This document shows positions 40,291 to 51,228 of a stretch of 64,000 bases of DNA, piece after piece. Source of the stretch: Archegozetes longisetosus (lineage: Eukaryota > Arthropoda > Arachnida > Sarcoptiformes > Trhypochthoniidae). The translations under genes and the position numbers were made by a program. Below the pieces are notes generated by a model that did not search any database, was not told the DNA's origin, and was given only the letters and a program-made list of their open reading frames with translations. Numbering within the stretch: the stretch's first letter is position 1; every line of letters starts with the position of its first letter. Where the stretch lies: contig JAEMBT020000007.1 in NCBI GenBank assembly GCA_018873245.2, positions 12,235,129 through 12,299,128 of the forward strand. Direction: 5' to 3'.

Positions 40291-40425
40291 ATGCCATCAA
40301 AACAAGAGTTGACTCGAAATCGAGTCGTGACATTTTGCAACAATAATGCAGATCAGCAGATATCTTATTCGGTAAAACATTTCATGGCTGAAGGAATGCC
40401 TCGCAGTTCCGTATATAAAACTTAA
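40291..40425 (+). pseudogene. Truncated DNA-transposase N-terminus (helix-turn-helix)
   Basis: An ORF of 44 codons starts ATG and reads a helix-turn-helix-like segment: RNRVVTFCNNNA, then ISYSVKHFMAEG and MPRSSVYKT, followed by a stop inside TAACCTAACC. The pattern of a short spacer, a KHF..EG helix and an R-S-S-V-Y-K recognition helix matches the first DNA-binding domain of Tc1/mariner-superfamily transposases. No catalytic DDE part follows, so this is a broken copy. The assignment is by motif only. Confidence 0.5.
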
Positions 40426-40524
40426 CCTAACCTAAGATGACATTCTCCGATAACAAGTCAATTAAGAGATACATTCGATAAAGTATTAGATATAAATAGA
40501 CTTTAGTGAATTCATCATCTTCCA

Positions 40525-40598
40525 GTAGGCTTGGCGTAGTGGTTATAACTTTTCACGTTAAACAAAAGAGACCTTCGTTCGATTTCCATCCGCCCCGT
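40525..40598 (+). repeat. tRNA-like head of a SINE (or tRNA pseudogene)
   Basis: A perfect pol III A box, TGGCGTAGTGG (40532-40542), lies 45 nt before a near-perfect B box, GTTCGATTTCC (40577-40587), the spacing seen in tRNA genes. The stems do not pair well enough for a working tRNA and no clean anticodon loop appears. The following 150 nt and the TTGGG tail suggest a tRNA-derived SINE. Confidence 0.55.
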
Positions 40599-40752
40599 TT
40601 TCTCTTCTAGTAATAATGACTGATTCCTGGAATATATTCAAACTAGCTATTGAGCCGTTGAATAGTAAAGAACTCTGCATTCAATAGACATCTCAGTTGG
40701 ATATGATACCTTGTACAAAATGGTGTACCCGTCATAGAAAAAATATGGACAT

Positions 40753-40812
40753 AGGTTAGATTGGATTGGGTTGGGTTGGGTTGGGTTGGGTTGGTTAGGT
40801 TAGGTTTGGTTT
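40753..40812 (+). repeat. Telomere-like TTGGG/TTAGG simple repeat
   Basis: A run of TTGGG units changes to TTAGG at its 3' end (TTGGTTAGGTTAGG). TTAGG is the common arthropod telomere repeat. Here the run is interstitial and may be the tail of the SINE that begins near 40525. A reverse-oriented AACCTAACC occurs at 40425-40435. Confidence 0.7.
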
Positions 40813-41846
40813 TTCTTCATCTCAGAAATGTTTCATAATCGCAACACGGAGTTTCCTCCATTTAATTTAGAAAACAAATTCACATCAAATATGTTCATTT
40901 TTGCAAATTTTGAGACTAGCAACTGAATCGAACCTTGTCCATGTTTTGAATCTTAACAAGGTTAAATATTTGAGGAATTGCTATTGTTTTGTAAACAATG
41001 TATCTATAATTAATCTCTCTATAGTAAAGAACTCATTACAAAGAATTTCTTTTTTTAGATTGGATCCATAACATTTCAATTTAGTTACTTCTGAATATTA
41101 ACTCACTCAAAGCTTATTACCTATTATTTAGACTTATATCGTTTTGCTTAAGAATAAGATTCCTAATGAATAAGGTGTCCCAATATTAATGTTAACATCA
41201 CGAAATATCACGAAATAAATTCAATTTTACAAGTATTCCATCCATTATGAAAACTTTATGATAAAATTGTATTTACATATCTAATTATTAACAATAGTGT
41301 GATACATACAAAACTAATTTTTTTATATGCAACTTTATGTTTAAGGATGGTAAAGTGATTTATTTTCGGCATAACGATTATATTACTCATAATAAAAACT
41401 TGAATATCGGTTTGATTGTATTTTTAAAGTTTTGTGTTTCAGAAGCAGAGTTTCTACTTATTTTCTAGTCAAACAATAATAACAGTAACAATTCAGTTCA
41501 AGTTTTAATTGTTTGCAATAAATCGAATACATATATATCTTGATGATTAAATGCAAGAGTTGACCCAATCATCAAATTAACTTTACACTTCTCTTTAGAT
41601 TAAGCTTGAATTCTTTTATAAATTAAAAGATATTATTGAAAGATATTTCTTGAATAAACTTTGGCAACACTTGTCGAGTGTTCTCACAATGAGTTAGTAT
41701 ATAGTATTCGGTAAATAAATGAAAGCAAAAACAAGTTTATATCTTTTGGGAATTGATAAATGCTTAACAATAGGAAACTAAATTTAAGGGTATTTTATTG
41801 TGTTTTGACAGTAGTAAGCAAAGAATTTTAAAATAAGTCCTTAAAA

Positions 41847-42379
41847 ATGAATATATCAATTGAAAAGTCAACCTCATCGGACATAAATCCATTTCTTGAA
41901 CAATTTGACGGGTATGACCATAACATTGATGGTTTAGGATTTACTATTAAAAAATTAGTTTGAATAAGTTTAGTACTCATTTAGATTAATTCTTATACTG
42001 GAGAAAGTTTCCTTAAACTAGCAATGAATTAAGATTTTGGTAAGTCTGTGAACACATTGGCTTGTTATCCAGGGTTTCGCGGGACTTAATTAGATTTTGT
42101 TGATTTGAATAGAGGATCTAATTCAATCCGATCAGAACCTAATTGTAACTCAAAAATTTTGAAAAGCATTTTTCTTCTTAGTTTGCCAAAAATCTGAATA
42201 AGTCTAACGAATGGACGAACTGCAGCTTTAGACCATTTGCGAGACCAGTTCGCTGGACCAGACGGTCACTTATTCAATCAAAATGCCTTAAATGTAATAG
42301 ATGTGCTAATTTCAAGTGTTGGAGGCACTGCGATATATACTTTCTTCATTATAATAAAAATGCGAACAAAAAAATTTAA
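41847..42379 (+). CDS. Possible small two-exon gene of unknown function
   Basis: Exon 41847-41911 starts ATG and ends at a GTATGA donor; exon 42226-42379 follows a CTGCAG acceptor. They join in phase to 72 residues with a Cys-rich part (CLKCNRCANFKCWRHC). A second reading frame of the same second exon is also open (DQFAGPDGHLF...ALNVIDVL) and looks equally protein-like, so the true frame is unclear. I do not recognise the family. It could be a decayed exon of a transposon. Low confidence. Confidence 0.22.
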
Positions 42380-42766
42380 TTATATATTTAGCTATTTACA
42401 ACTGGAAAACCTTGAGACAAGTTTTAATTCTATGCGATCGGTTTGTAGTATGATTTGAAGCATAAAATCCAAAGTCGATCCATATCAAAAAATGGTCAAC
42501 TAATTTTGTGGGCTAGATTTGAAGACTTAAAAACTGAAAGTTAACTTTAGTAATTGTAACTTGTTTGAAATATTTACACTTTTTTGATTAAACCAGTTCT
42601 CATTTATCAGTTATCAGGATTATCGGCCTTATTCATAAACACTTAAGTTAAGGATGACTTTTCAAATTTTATAACTCGTAATCTTCTACTTAGACGTTGT
42701 CTAGATTTAGACAATAGAACCTTAGCTCAGTTAAGTTTCAATTGAGGCTCAATCCTAGAAAACAGG

Positions 42767-43155
42767 GTATTCCACTGAGGTGTGATCTACATAGTGTATG
42801 ACATATACAAACTTCTCATACATAATAAGTAAAACTAAGTTTATTCTATAAAACTGATTTTAAAAATTGAAATTAAAAACTAAAAAATCTGTAACAAATA
42901 TAAATAAATGATATAAAAAATTAATATATATATATAAAACTACTTTTAAAACTATATAAAACTCATGGGATGCATTTTACAGTTAAGACAACTATTCACA
43001 TTATTTTGCGAAGAATTTCTAGAAAAACTGCAAAACTACAATTTCATAGTTTTCATATAAAACTACACATGTGTTTTACAAATAGTAATTTTTCAAAGTC
43101 AGCTAAAGTTAACTTTAGCTGACTTTGACTGTAGATCACACCTCAGTGGAATACC
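42767..43155. mobile_element. MITE with 26-bp TIR and 8-bp target duplication GAAAACAG
   Basis: The ends are perfect 26-nt inverted repeats starting GGTATTCCACTGAGG. GAAAACAG occurs directly on both sides (42759-42766 and 43156-43163). The uninterrupted right arm of the host element carries this octamer once, which proves the duplication. An 8-bp duplication fits hAT-like or P-like transposons. The 389-bp interior is AT-rich and non-coding. Confidence 0.85.
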
Positions 43156-43438
43156 GAAAACAGCATATCTCAGGCATACATAATGTCTAAAATAATGCCA
43201 ATCATCGACTTCATGGTACTTTCTCGATAGGTTTATTGTGGACCCTCTTATCAGTTTTGGGGCATTAAACAATTTGAATCTAATTCACATATTGATAAAG
43301 GATTCAGTTTTTCAAATTTAAGCTCATAAACAGCTTTCTCTCAAATTGATGGATCATTGTGACCACTGCTTATTCTAATAACTAACTTTTTCATTCAATA
43401 TTAGAGGTTTCTTTTGTCTAATATTGAAAATATAGTGT

Positions 43439-43709
43439 ATATATAGCAAAGAGTCGATTTCGTTACTTTGCTATATAGTGTATAATGAAGAGCATAGGCT
43501 CAGGCTATCGAGCCTCAAATGTATTGAAAGAAAATAATGATGAAATAGTAGCTTGAACTCTAACATTAGAATTAGTTTTAGAGTATTGATATGTTCATCA
43601 AATATTTCCCTGAACAACTTTTCAATACATTTGAGGCTCGATAGCCTGAGCCTATGCTCTTCATTATACACTATATAGCAAACTAACGAAATCGACTCTT
43701 TGCTATATA
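43439..43709. mobile_element. Palindromic foldback MITE with 90-bp arms
   Basis: The arms, 43439-43530 and 43620-43709, are inverted copies with very few differences, starting TATAGCAAAGAGTCGATTTCG and separated by about 89 nt. TA sits at both outer edges. It lies between two copies of another element family, so it inserted after them. No ORF of substance. Confidence 0.8.
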
Positions 43710-45537
43710 TGAGGCTTAATCCTGGAAAACAGCATATCTCAGGAAAACATAGAAATGTATCAAATAATTCTAATCATGGACTTGACGGCATTTTCTCGAT
43801 AAGTTTAATGCGACCCTCTTATCAGTTTTGAAGAATCAGAAGATTAGCTATCAAACCAAATGTTACTGTAAATGATATACCAATACTTTTCAAAATTTCA
43901 AAACATTCTCTATACAAGTAGATCGAACTCATTGATAGAAAATGGGAATGCTATTCAATGTCAATAAGGTCTTAACTAAACTTTTATTTATTTATTTATT
44001 TTGTGTTTGTATAGCTTTTTAAAAAATAAAATTAGTAGAAATATCAAATATTTTATGAAATATGTGCTAAACATAAGAAAAGTAATGTTTATGTTGAGAT
44101 ATAATATTAAACGAACTTATTACATTTTTGAGCGTCACATGAGCAAAAATCTGTGCATAACTTATTATTAAGTTTGCAAATATCATTTTTGATGCAATTT
44201 CCTTTACATTTACAACGATTTAAAAGTTGTGCAGTTCTGAAATTTTCAATATTAGACAGAAGAAACCTCTAATATTGAATGAAAAAGTTAGTTATTAGAA
44301 TAAGCAGTGGTCACAATGATCCATCAATTTGAGAGAAAGCTGTTTATGAGCTTAAATTTGAAAAACTGAATCCTTTATCAATATGTGAATTAGATTCAAA
44401 TTGTTTAATGCCCCAAAACTGATAAGAGGGTCCACAATAAACCTATCGAGAAAGTACCATGAAGTCGATGATTGGCATTATTTTAGACATTATATGTTTG
44501 CCTGAGCTGAGATATGCTGTTTTCTAGGATTGAGCCTCAATTGTGAGAATTTCAATTCTAAACTCGCGTCACTTTTCATTAATGTAATTTGGTTAAGTCA
44601 CACTTAAGCCTGAAGTGCAGTTCATCAATACTACTGTAAAACTTTGAACAACATTTCAATGAATAAGCACAATAAGTTGAGTGTTTTCAAATTTGAAATG
44701 ACTCCTATTTTTATTCTATCTGATTTGCGTTTAACCAAAATTTAAGTTTTAACCAAGATAGTGTTCTAATTGGCTTTATCCTCAGTTTTGTGATAAAATG
44801 ATATTCGCACTCGAATTTGATTAGTGGTAGGCTATGCTAAATAAGGTGAGTGATCCTATTGTTCAAATACATTATAAATATATTCGAATATAATTTGCAA
44901 CAATACTTAAGTGTTAAACCAGTTTAAATCTGCACAAATATCAATGACAATCGCTCATATGACACACAGGTTAAATGTTATTTTATTTGACACTTATCAT
45001 GTTCATGTTTTATTATTTGTTATCTATGTCCAAAGAACTTGATGTAAGACTAGCCCATAGCTAAATCAAATATTCTTTCAAAATAGTGTTCATGAATAAA
45101 TGAGTAGGCTTAGACACAATTCAGAATTCAAAATCATCTACTATTTAAATTATGGTCAATTTACAGCTAATAATGTAGGAGAAGAAAGTTTTCGAAAGAA
45201 ATTGTGAGACTCCGTAAAGATTTGCTTATAAGTCGCAAAACGTGTGCCACTATCTTATGGATTCTAAACATTTTATCCAAATTGTTATGATATTACTCTG
45301 GAGGAGAAACGTCAGAATTGGTTGTGAGTAAATTATCAAGAGTTATTTTATATGATAAATAAAATGTTGTTTGAGATCAAGTCAAGTATTTCAAATATCA
45401 TTAAATATTGACTCGAATATTGAGATTTTAAACAATCAATTTATTGGGATCAATAAAAGTCAATATTTTCAATATTCAGTCTTATCGAGCTGTCAATCCT
45501 AAAGCATTTTACACATTTATATTTTCTTAAGAGACAA

Positions 45538-46842
45538 TTAATTAGTTGCAATGCTATTTATTTTTACCGAACAAACTTTTCCACTCTTTCCTAATTGACT
45601 CAAATTCAGACCCCTTTTTCTCCTGAAGATTATTGAATCAAATTTAGACTTAATTAAATTTAGATCACTTAAATGACGCGTTGTTAAGTCAAATATGAAC
45701 AAGATTATTCGCATAATCGGTAAGCCAAACCAAACTCCCAAAACACCTCCGGTTAGGCATAAATACTCGACTAAAGTCATTCTTGGATTGTGTGACGATT
45801 CGATACTTAACTGATTTGGGGGTCTCAAATCTAATGAGATGTGTTTAGAATTATTTTTAAGTGTGAGCTGCTCAATAGATGTAAAGTAATATTCTTCAAA
45901 GCAGTCCTGTTCAACGCATTGATCTTGACATTTGTCTCTCAACTCGATGTGAAATGATTCATTGCTCGATAGTGTATTCCAGTTGTTGTAGAAACGTTGT
46001 TCGCTGCTACTATCTTTAAGAATATCACCCATGAGTTCTCCATAAATTTTACTGAAATAATTTTGATAGCATCTCAATTTACAATCCGATTGAGACTCGA
46101 ATCCTAGTTGTTGGTAATGAACGCAATTTGTTTTATATGGCGTTGAAAGCAAACGGTTTGTTATTTTGTTGTATCGGATTATAGCCCAATTGTGTCTTTT
46201 CGTATATGAAACAAATACCCCATTGTTTGTATTTATAATAAAGCTGTTGAGCTTCGCTTTTCTCGAGTGAAAAATGACTTCACGCTTTTGTACCGATACG
46301 GAATTTCAATTTCTAATATAGGCTTGAGTTGGTCCCCAAAACTATTGTGATAGTCAATTTTGTATAAATCGTCAGATTCTGAGAGCAATTGCGAGAATAG
46401 CGTAAAACATTTAGAACCAAATGATATGAATTCTCGAATCGGTGTTATGTTATCGCAGTTCTGGTAAAGACTTTTGTCGTTCGAGTCACTTACTATCGAA
46501 CTCATTACAAGACATTTTGAAAATAATTGCTTAGCTCCAAGTGTTGCCTCGTGTTGTTCTTTAATTGTTTGCCCGTTCAAAAACTTAGATATGACTTCTG
46601 TCTTTTCGTCCAATAAATATTGTTGTGGTCCAAATATTTGACTCATGAGTTCTTCTTTGAATAGTTGCTCTTTTGAAGCATAATGTAATGGCAGGCAACC
46701 AAATCAATTCTTCTTTAACATAACGTACACTCGATATTGTATCATAAGAGAAGTAAATTTTACTGATGGAAATAAAGTGATAAATGCTTCCAACAATAAC
46801 AATAGTTACGAGACAATTACGCAAAAAATACCGGAAATTCAT
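45538..46842 (-). pseudogene. DEG/ENaC-type sodium channel, broken by two frameshifts
   Basis: Three overlapping minus-strand frames together read as one degenerin/ENaC-like subunit. The start (ATG at 46842) holds TM1 (LVTIVIVGSIYHFI) and the post-TM1 motif WLPAITLCF. The middle frame starts by 46671 (FKEELMSQIFGP). The last frame runs from 46305 to 45538 with RLLSTPYKTNCVHYQQLGF, several Cys, and TM2 (LCLTGGVLGVWFGLPIM) followed by a basic tail. The family forms trimeric Na+ channels gated by protons, peptides or force. The usual HG motif before TM1 is absent, so an upstream exon may be missing. The frame changes fall at a 4-nt T run (46671-46674) and a 5-nt A run (46270-46274). No intron with GT-AG ends explains them. 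It is either a young pseudogene or two assembly indels. Confidence 0.75.
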
Positions 46843-47274
46843 TGTACTTACATTGAAAATATTCTAACAAAGTAAGCATTTTGGAATACAGAGGATCAAT
46901 CTAAATAATAGTATTTTGTCAAATCATGGCATTTGTAATGTTGACAGTAACTATTACATAACTAGTGTAAGTCAACTAAACATATCGCATCTAATTAATC
47001 ACTTAGTAAAGCGTCTAATAGTTCTTTAAAAACAGAAATAATTATTTATATTCACGAAAACAGCTATTTATTAATGAAGACAAATTATTCTTTCATTGAA
47101 AGAGAAAGTATAATTGCTTTGAGTGTACACGTGCTCAAGGTTTTCAAATCTCTAGCAATCCAGTTAAGTTTGTTAACAAATAATTTTACCATTAAAAGAA
47201 TAGTTATTTAGAAGTATAATACTTAATTTTAACGGAAATTAAATTGAACGTTAACTTTACAAGTAGGTCGTATT
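46843..47274. other. Short intergenic gap, nothing seen
   Basis: AT-rich sequence between two minus-strand coding segments. A missing 5' exon of the channel gene could lie here, but no ORF with its expected motifs is visible. Confidence 0.4.
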
Positions 47275-47631
47275 TCAAATGAATTCTTCAATTTTTTTCA
47301 TCAATTTGTCCATCGATTGTTTCCTAAGTCTTTGCAGAGCTCTCTCTTTTTCTCCTGGTCTAATTCGATTCCTATATCCAAAGTGAATATTTTGCCCAAA
47401 GTCCCTTGAGTCGATTTTTCCCGATGGAAGCTGTTGTATAGTACCTAAAATGTCTATTGAGCGAAAGTTGTGCACTAAAGAGTATTGTTTGGCCAATAAT
47501 TCTGGATCCGTTATTGAAGCAAATTCATTACTTCTCCTCCATCTTTTGAGCAATTTTTCTTTTAATGTTCTGGAAGATTTAATTACATTAGAGATACATA
47601 GTGTAGATACCTTTTCAAACGAACACTGCAA
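47275..47631 (-). CDS. Unidentified basic coding segment, probably 3' exon
   Basis: A minus-strand ORF ends in a stop at 47275. The last 98 codons look protein-like: charged and helical with RRSNEFASITDPELLAKQYS, FRSIDILGTIQQLPSG, FGYRNRIRPGEKERALQRL and MDKLMKK. I do not recognise the family. The reading frame may start at an acceptor near 47570 (TCTTCCAG) or continue unspliced to 47631. A 41-nt intron at 47570-47610 would also fit, but is shorter than any other here. No clear upstream exon was found, so it may be a fragment. Confidence 0.45.
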   Translation of the reverse strand: MQCSFEKVSTLCISNVIKSSRTLKEKLLKRWRRSNEFASITDPELLAKQYSLVHNFRSIDILGTIQQLPSGKIDSRDFGQNIHFGYRNRIRPGEKERALQRLRKQSMDKLMKKIEEFI

Positions 47632-49513
47632 TAATATGATTTCCTATTTAACTAAAGACACGACTAATTAGTTTAAGAAAAACTAGAATTACCAAGTCTC
47701 AATCAGTTATTTCATTCGAATCAAAATATTTAACCTAGTTTATATTTCAAATGAAATGATAAAAATTAAAAATATTAGAATATCCGGCTTCATAAAACAA
47801 AATTTCTATATCTATTTTTAGGTTTATCCAGATTTATGAAAGAGGTGAAGATTTAATTTGCTAAATTAAGTTTAATTATTACTGGTTTTCTAATCAATAA
47901 TCTTTAAAATGAAGTGGTGATAAGGTTTTTTGAATATTAATCAGAATAGATTTGCGGCTAGACTTCTAGCAATGATATACTTTCACTCAAATTTGTGAAC
48001 GTTGGAAAGTAACAAAAAAAGGAACCATTCACTTTTACCTAAACTAAATCAAATTTAGTTGAAAAATCACAATTCGTTGTGATTGTAATGTTAACATCTA
48101 ATTCTCTTGATTATATGCCTGTTTGTTGAGTAACTCTATTATTTGATAACTCTATTATTATATGAATGTTGATGGTAGTTTTAGTAATTACCAATAACCC
48201 TATTATTACTTATTATTGTACACATAATTTATCACAGTTTTCAACATTTATATCGTACTCATTAAAATAATAGGTTGACTAAGTAAACATTTATAGCAAT
48301 TTCAATAAGAAACTTGTGGCCAAACTTACTTATGGTCAGTGAAGGAATCCTTTATGGGCTCGGATTTAACAAAAGATAAAAATATTAAATCAAAAATTAC
48401 TATTAAAACTAAAAGATTGTGGAAAAATGTGTGATGAGCACAAAAAATCATTTTGAAATAGACTGAGTTGATTTTCATAACTTATTTGTTGAACTCTGCT
48501 TTAAATTGAAATGGCTTTAAAACAACCTGATATGGCTCTACAACTGTTTGTACTAAAGAAAGTAACACTTGATCTGAAAGCAACTTTTGCTAACAATTTT
48601 TCGAGTTCACAGACCGTTACACTTTCTGAATTATTAACTTAGGGGTCACTAACTGAACCATTTGATTATATAATGAATAATAAATGATTCTATTAAAGAA
48701 TATAAAGATATATACTCTATTTTAAGATTAGTGCAAACAAGTATTTGTTCATTCGATAACATTTATACTCTATACAAATAGTTAAAACAAGTTTCAACTG
48801 ACATTTTTGCTAGTTAAGCAAAAATAGATTGTAGAGACATCACCAAATTCTAATGCAAGTGAAATTCATTTCGTCTTTTAATAACTAATTAATGCATCAA
48901 GTTCACATTTATTCAAATCAGATAAGATCACTTAAGTACCCAATGAACCGTCTCGTAAATTTACCTGGAGCTAGTTCAAACTTTAGCAAAAAAAAAGTGT
49001 TTATAATTGAAGAAAACGCACAGAAAGTTTGTAACTAAACGTAAAATTGGATCATATATAGGGTAAAAGTCAAAATCTGTAATATTATTCATAGCTAGTT
49101 TGCATTTGAAGCAGTCAGCAGTTTGTCAATTCAAAAAAATTGAAAGTTATTATTGATTAGCATTTAAATATTTTGACGAATCAATTTAGGCGAAATATAG
49201 TTAAAAAATATATTACTGTACAATCATTATTACAGTACTTGTAATCTATTGCATTAATTACTTAGTGTTCAAAAGTATGGAGTTGTATTTTATTTAAAAT
49301 TCGTTTGAGTAACAGTTTTTTTTTCTACAGTTTGGTTGAAAAAGCAAATTGAATTTCAAAAAGAATATAATCTTCTGAGCTTACGGTTATTTACAAAATA
49401 TACGATTTTCATGATCTTTCCTAAATTGCTTTAATTGAATGTTGATGTTTATTCACTTAAAGAAGTCCGTAACCGAATGGTGATCGATTGCTTAAAATTA
49501 GCTGATGTGATGC
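47632..49513. other. Intergenic region, no gene seen
   Basis: AT-rich, downstream of DFP2-like gene 2 and upstream of the unidentified minus-strand exon. No recognisable exon, RNA gene or inverted repeat. Confidence 0.4.
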
Positions 49514-51104
49514 TTAAACAACTGTAGTTCTAACAATTCCTCCGTTGACTAGTCCTCCACCAACAAGACCAGTACCAACTCTAGTGATTGCAGTGTTGAT
49601 TGTCTGAACGGGTCCGCCCACTACTCGAGTTCCAATAAGTCCTCCATTAATAAGTCCTCCATTAATAAGTCTTCCATCAATAAGTCCTCCATTAATAAGT
49701 CCGCCACTCACAAGACCTGTTCCGATGGCTACGGGTTGGGCAACAGCTAATTGTCGAACACCAATGGCTTGGACTGCAGGTGTAGCGACTGCAACACCGA
49801 CTGGTTGGACCCCAACGGCTGCTACTGCAGGTCGTGCGGCGACAGCGACTGCAGGAGCAACACGTTGAGCGACAGCAATTTGCGGCTGAGCGATGACTTG
49901 TTGTCGTTGTCCTTGTGCAACCACTGAATTGATTTCTTCTTGAACCGGGAGAATTTCTTGTGTGATACGACGGTATGGAGCAATAGTTTCACGAACTTCT
50001 TGGATGACTGGTTTGACGACTTCGTGCAACAATCTATCGGGTTCTTCTTCTGATCTGGTAGCTTGTACTTCTCCGGGACGTCCAGGAATGTGAACTTGAT
50101 TGACATTGACTGGACTTGACTGTGATCTGAATTCAATATTAACGGGCAATACATTGGGCTCAACGATTAGAGTTTGTGGTGTTATCACATCTTGAGAGGT
50201 TGGAACATCTACTACTTGGGCGGTTCTCCTTGTTTCGATAGCGGCTACAACTGGACCGACTGCTTGAGCGGCAACAGCTTTTTGACCCAAAGCTAGACCA
50301 CCGATTCCAGAGATACCCGATAAACCGATACGGCCCAGAGCGAGGTTCGTGGGTTGTGCGATACCGAGGCCGAGTGCAGGCGCGACGCCAACACCCAAAA
50401 CGGGGGCAACACCTAAGGTTTGGACGCCTCCTAACGCAATACCCGCTGGCGCCAAAGAGACTGTAGGAGCGGCCGCAATGCCGAGAGTTCCTAGTCCTGC
50501 CAAACCGTATGTCGCACTCGGAACTATAACGTTACCGCCAATCGCTCTCCTCGCTACAAGTCCGCCACCACCAACAACTCGAACCACACCATCATTTACT
50601 ACGGATTTGCGGATAGCGACTTGCGCAAAAATAACATTACAGTTGAGGGCAATTACTGCCAAAATTATTAACTATTCAAAAAGCGAATAAAATTAATTAG
50701 ATTTAAGAAGTTGAGAAATTTTCAATCATATAATAATAAGTTATTAAAAAACTAATAGTTTCTCAATTCAAACTCAGAGTATACTAAGATAAAGCAATGG
50801 TTTACTTCAAATATAACTGTTCAGGTAATGTAAATAATGATGATTTAAGTTCTCAATATTTATTAATACATCAAACTAATTAGAACAACTTCAAATAAGA
50901 TATTATGTTAGAACTTGTTTTTTCTATTTGATTCAAGAAGACACGTGCGATGCAATTGTCACACGAAAAATCATTAAAAATACAATACCTGAACAATTGA
51001 AGCACATCACAATTTCAAAATATTAACTAAAGCCATAAAGTCTTAAATACATTTGACTGAAAATATTTGAGAAGCTTAAATATTATAAATACCTTTGGAT
51101 TCAT
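49514..51104 (-). CDS. DFP2-like secreted Gly/Ala/Val-rich protein, paralogue 2
   Basis: Two minus-strand exons: 51093-51104 (ATG AAT CCA AAG) and 49514-50671, giving 389 residues. Exon 2 opens with LIILAVIALNCNVIFAQ, completing a signal peptide. An Ala/Gly/Val-rich region follows, then the charged central block with QDVITPQTLIVEPNVLPV, FRSQSSPVNVNQVHIPG, RSEEEPDRLLHEVVKPVIQE and ILPVQEEINSVVAQGQR, and a C-terminal region with GGLINGGLI tandem units. The block is very similar to the protein at 11079-12820. Both genes have the same 12-nt first coding exon, but this copy lacks the second intron. The family is known from mites as DFP2-like. A role in cuticle or other extracellular material is inference. 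Confidence 0.85.
49634..49704 (-). repeat. 15-nt tandem repeat coding GGLIN units
   Basis: Five near-identical copies of a 15-nt unit (GGACTTATTAATGGA on the coding strand) encode G-G-L-I-N/D with small changes, in the C-terminal region of DFP2-like protein 2. The first gene has no such repeat. Confidence 0.8.
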
Positions 51105-51220
51105 TTTCTGAAAGTTTTCTCGAAATGATGTGAAAACACAGATCAACTTATACTACGAATGAGTAACTAATGCTTGAGAAGCCAAATGTTATTTTGTGGC
51201 TAATTCACAAAATACTCTCC

Positions 51221-51228
51221 CTTTTATA
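51221..51228 (-). promoter_or_regulatory. TATA box of DFP2-like gene 2
   Basis: Read on the minus strand as CTATAAAAGGGAG, about 120 nt before the start codon and ahead of the first intron. It matches the site of the paralogue at 12956-12963 with one base changed. Confidence 0.68.

Larger units (their letters stand above)
37197..41846. other. Gene-poor region with transposon remains
   Basis: 4.6 kb downstream of CAMTA without a recognisable host gene. It includes an inverted-repeat relic at 37700-37880, a transposase fragment at 40291-40425 and a tRNA-like SINE ending in TTGGG repeats at 40525-40812. The part from 37900 to 40000 is plain AT-rich sequence in which I see nothing. Confidence 0.5.
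42741..44542. mobile_element. Composite element with arms of about 295 bp, carrying nested insertions
   Basis: The left arm (42741-42766 joined to 43164-43430) and the right arm (44244-44542) are near-identical inverted copies, from AATTGAGGCTCAATCCTAG to AGGTTTCTT(T/C)TGTCTAATATTG. The left arm is interrupted by the 389-bp element 42767-43155. Between the arms lie the foldback element 43439-43709 and a third, diverged copy of the arm sequence (43710-43835), in direct orientation to the left arm. No transposase is visible. Confidence 0.75.
42380..45537. other. Intergenic region filled by nested inverted-repeat elements
   Basis: Apart from the nest at 42741-44542 described separately, the stretch 44550-45537 is AT-rich with no recognisable exon or repeat. 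Confidence 0.5.

Noticed and set aside
40525..40598. Functional tRNA gene
   Set aside because: A and B boxes are good, but the acceptor and anticodon stems do not pair, so a SINE or pseudogene is more likely.
47450..47671. Plus-strand ORF opposite the unidentified exon
   Set aside because: The minus-strand frame has the more protein-like composition and a defined end; this is its shadow.
50349..50690. Plus-strand Pro/Ala/Thr-rich ORF
   Set aside because: Antisense shadow of DFP2-like gene 2, whose frame has signal peptide, promoter and paralogue support.
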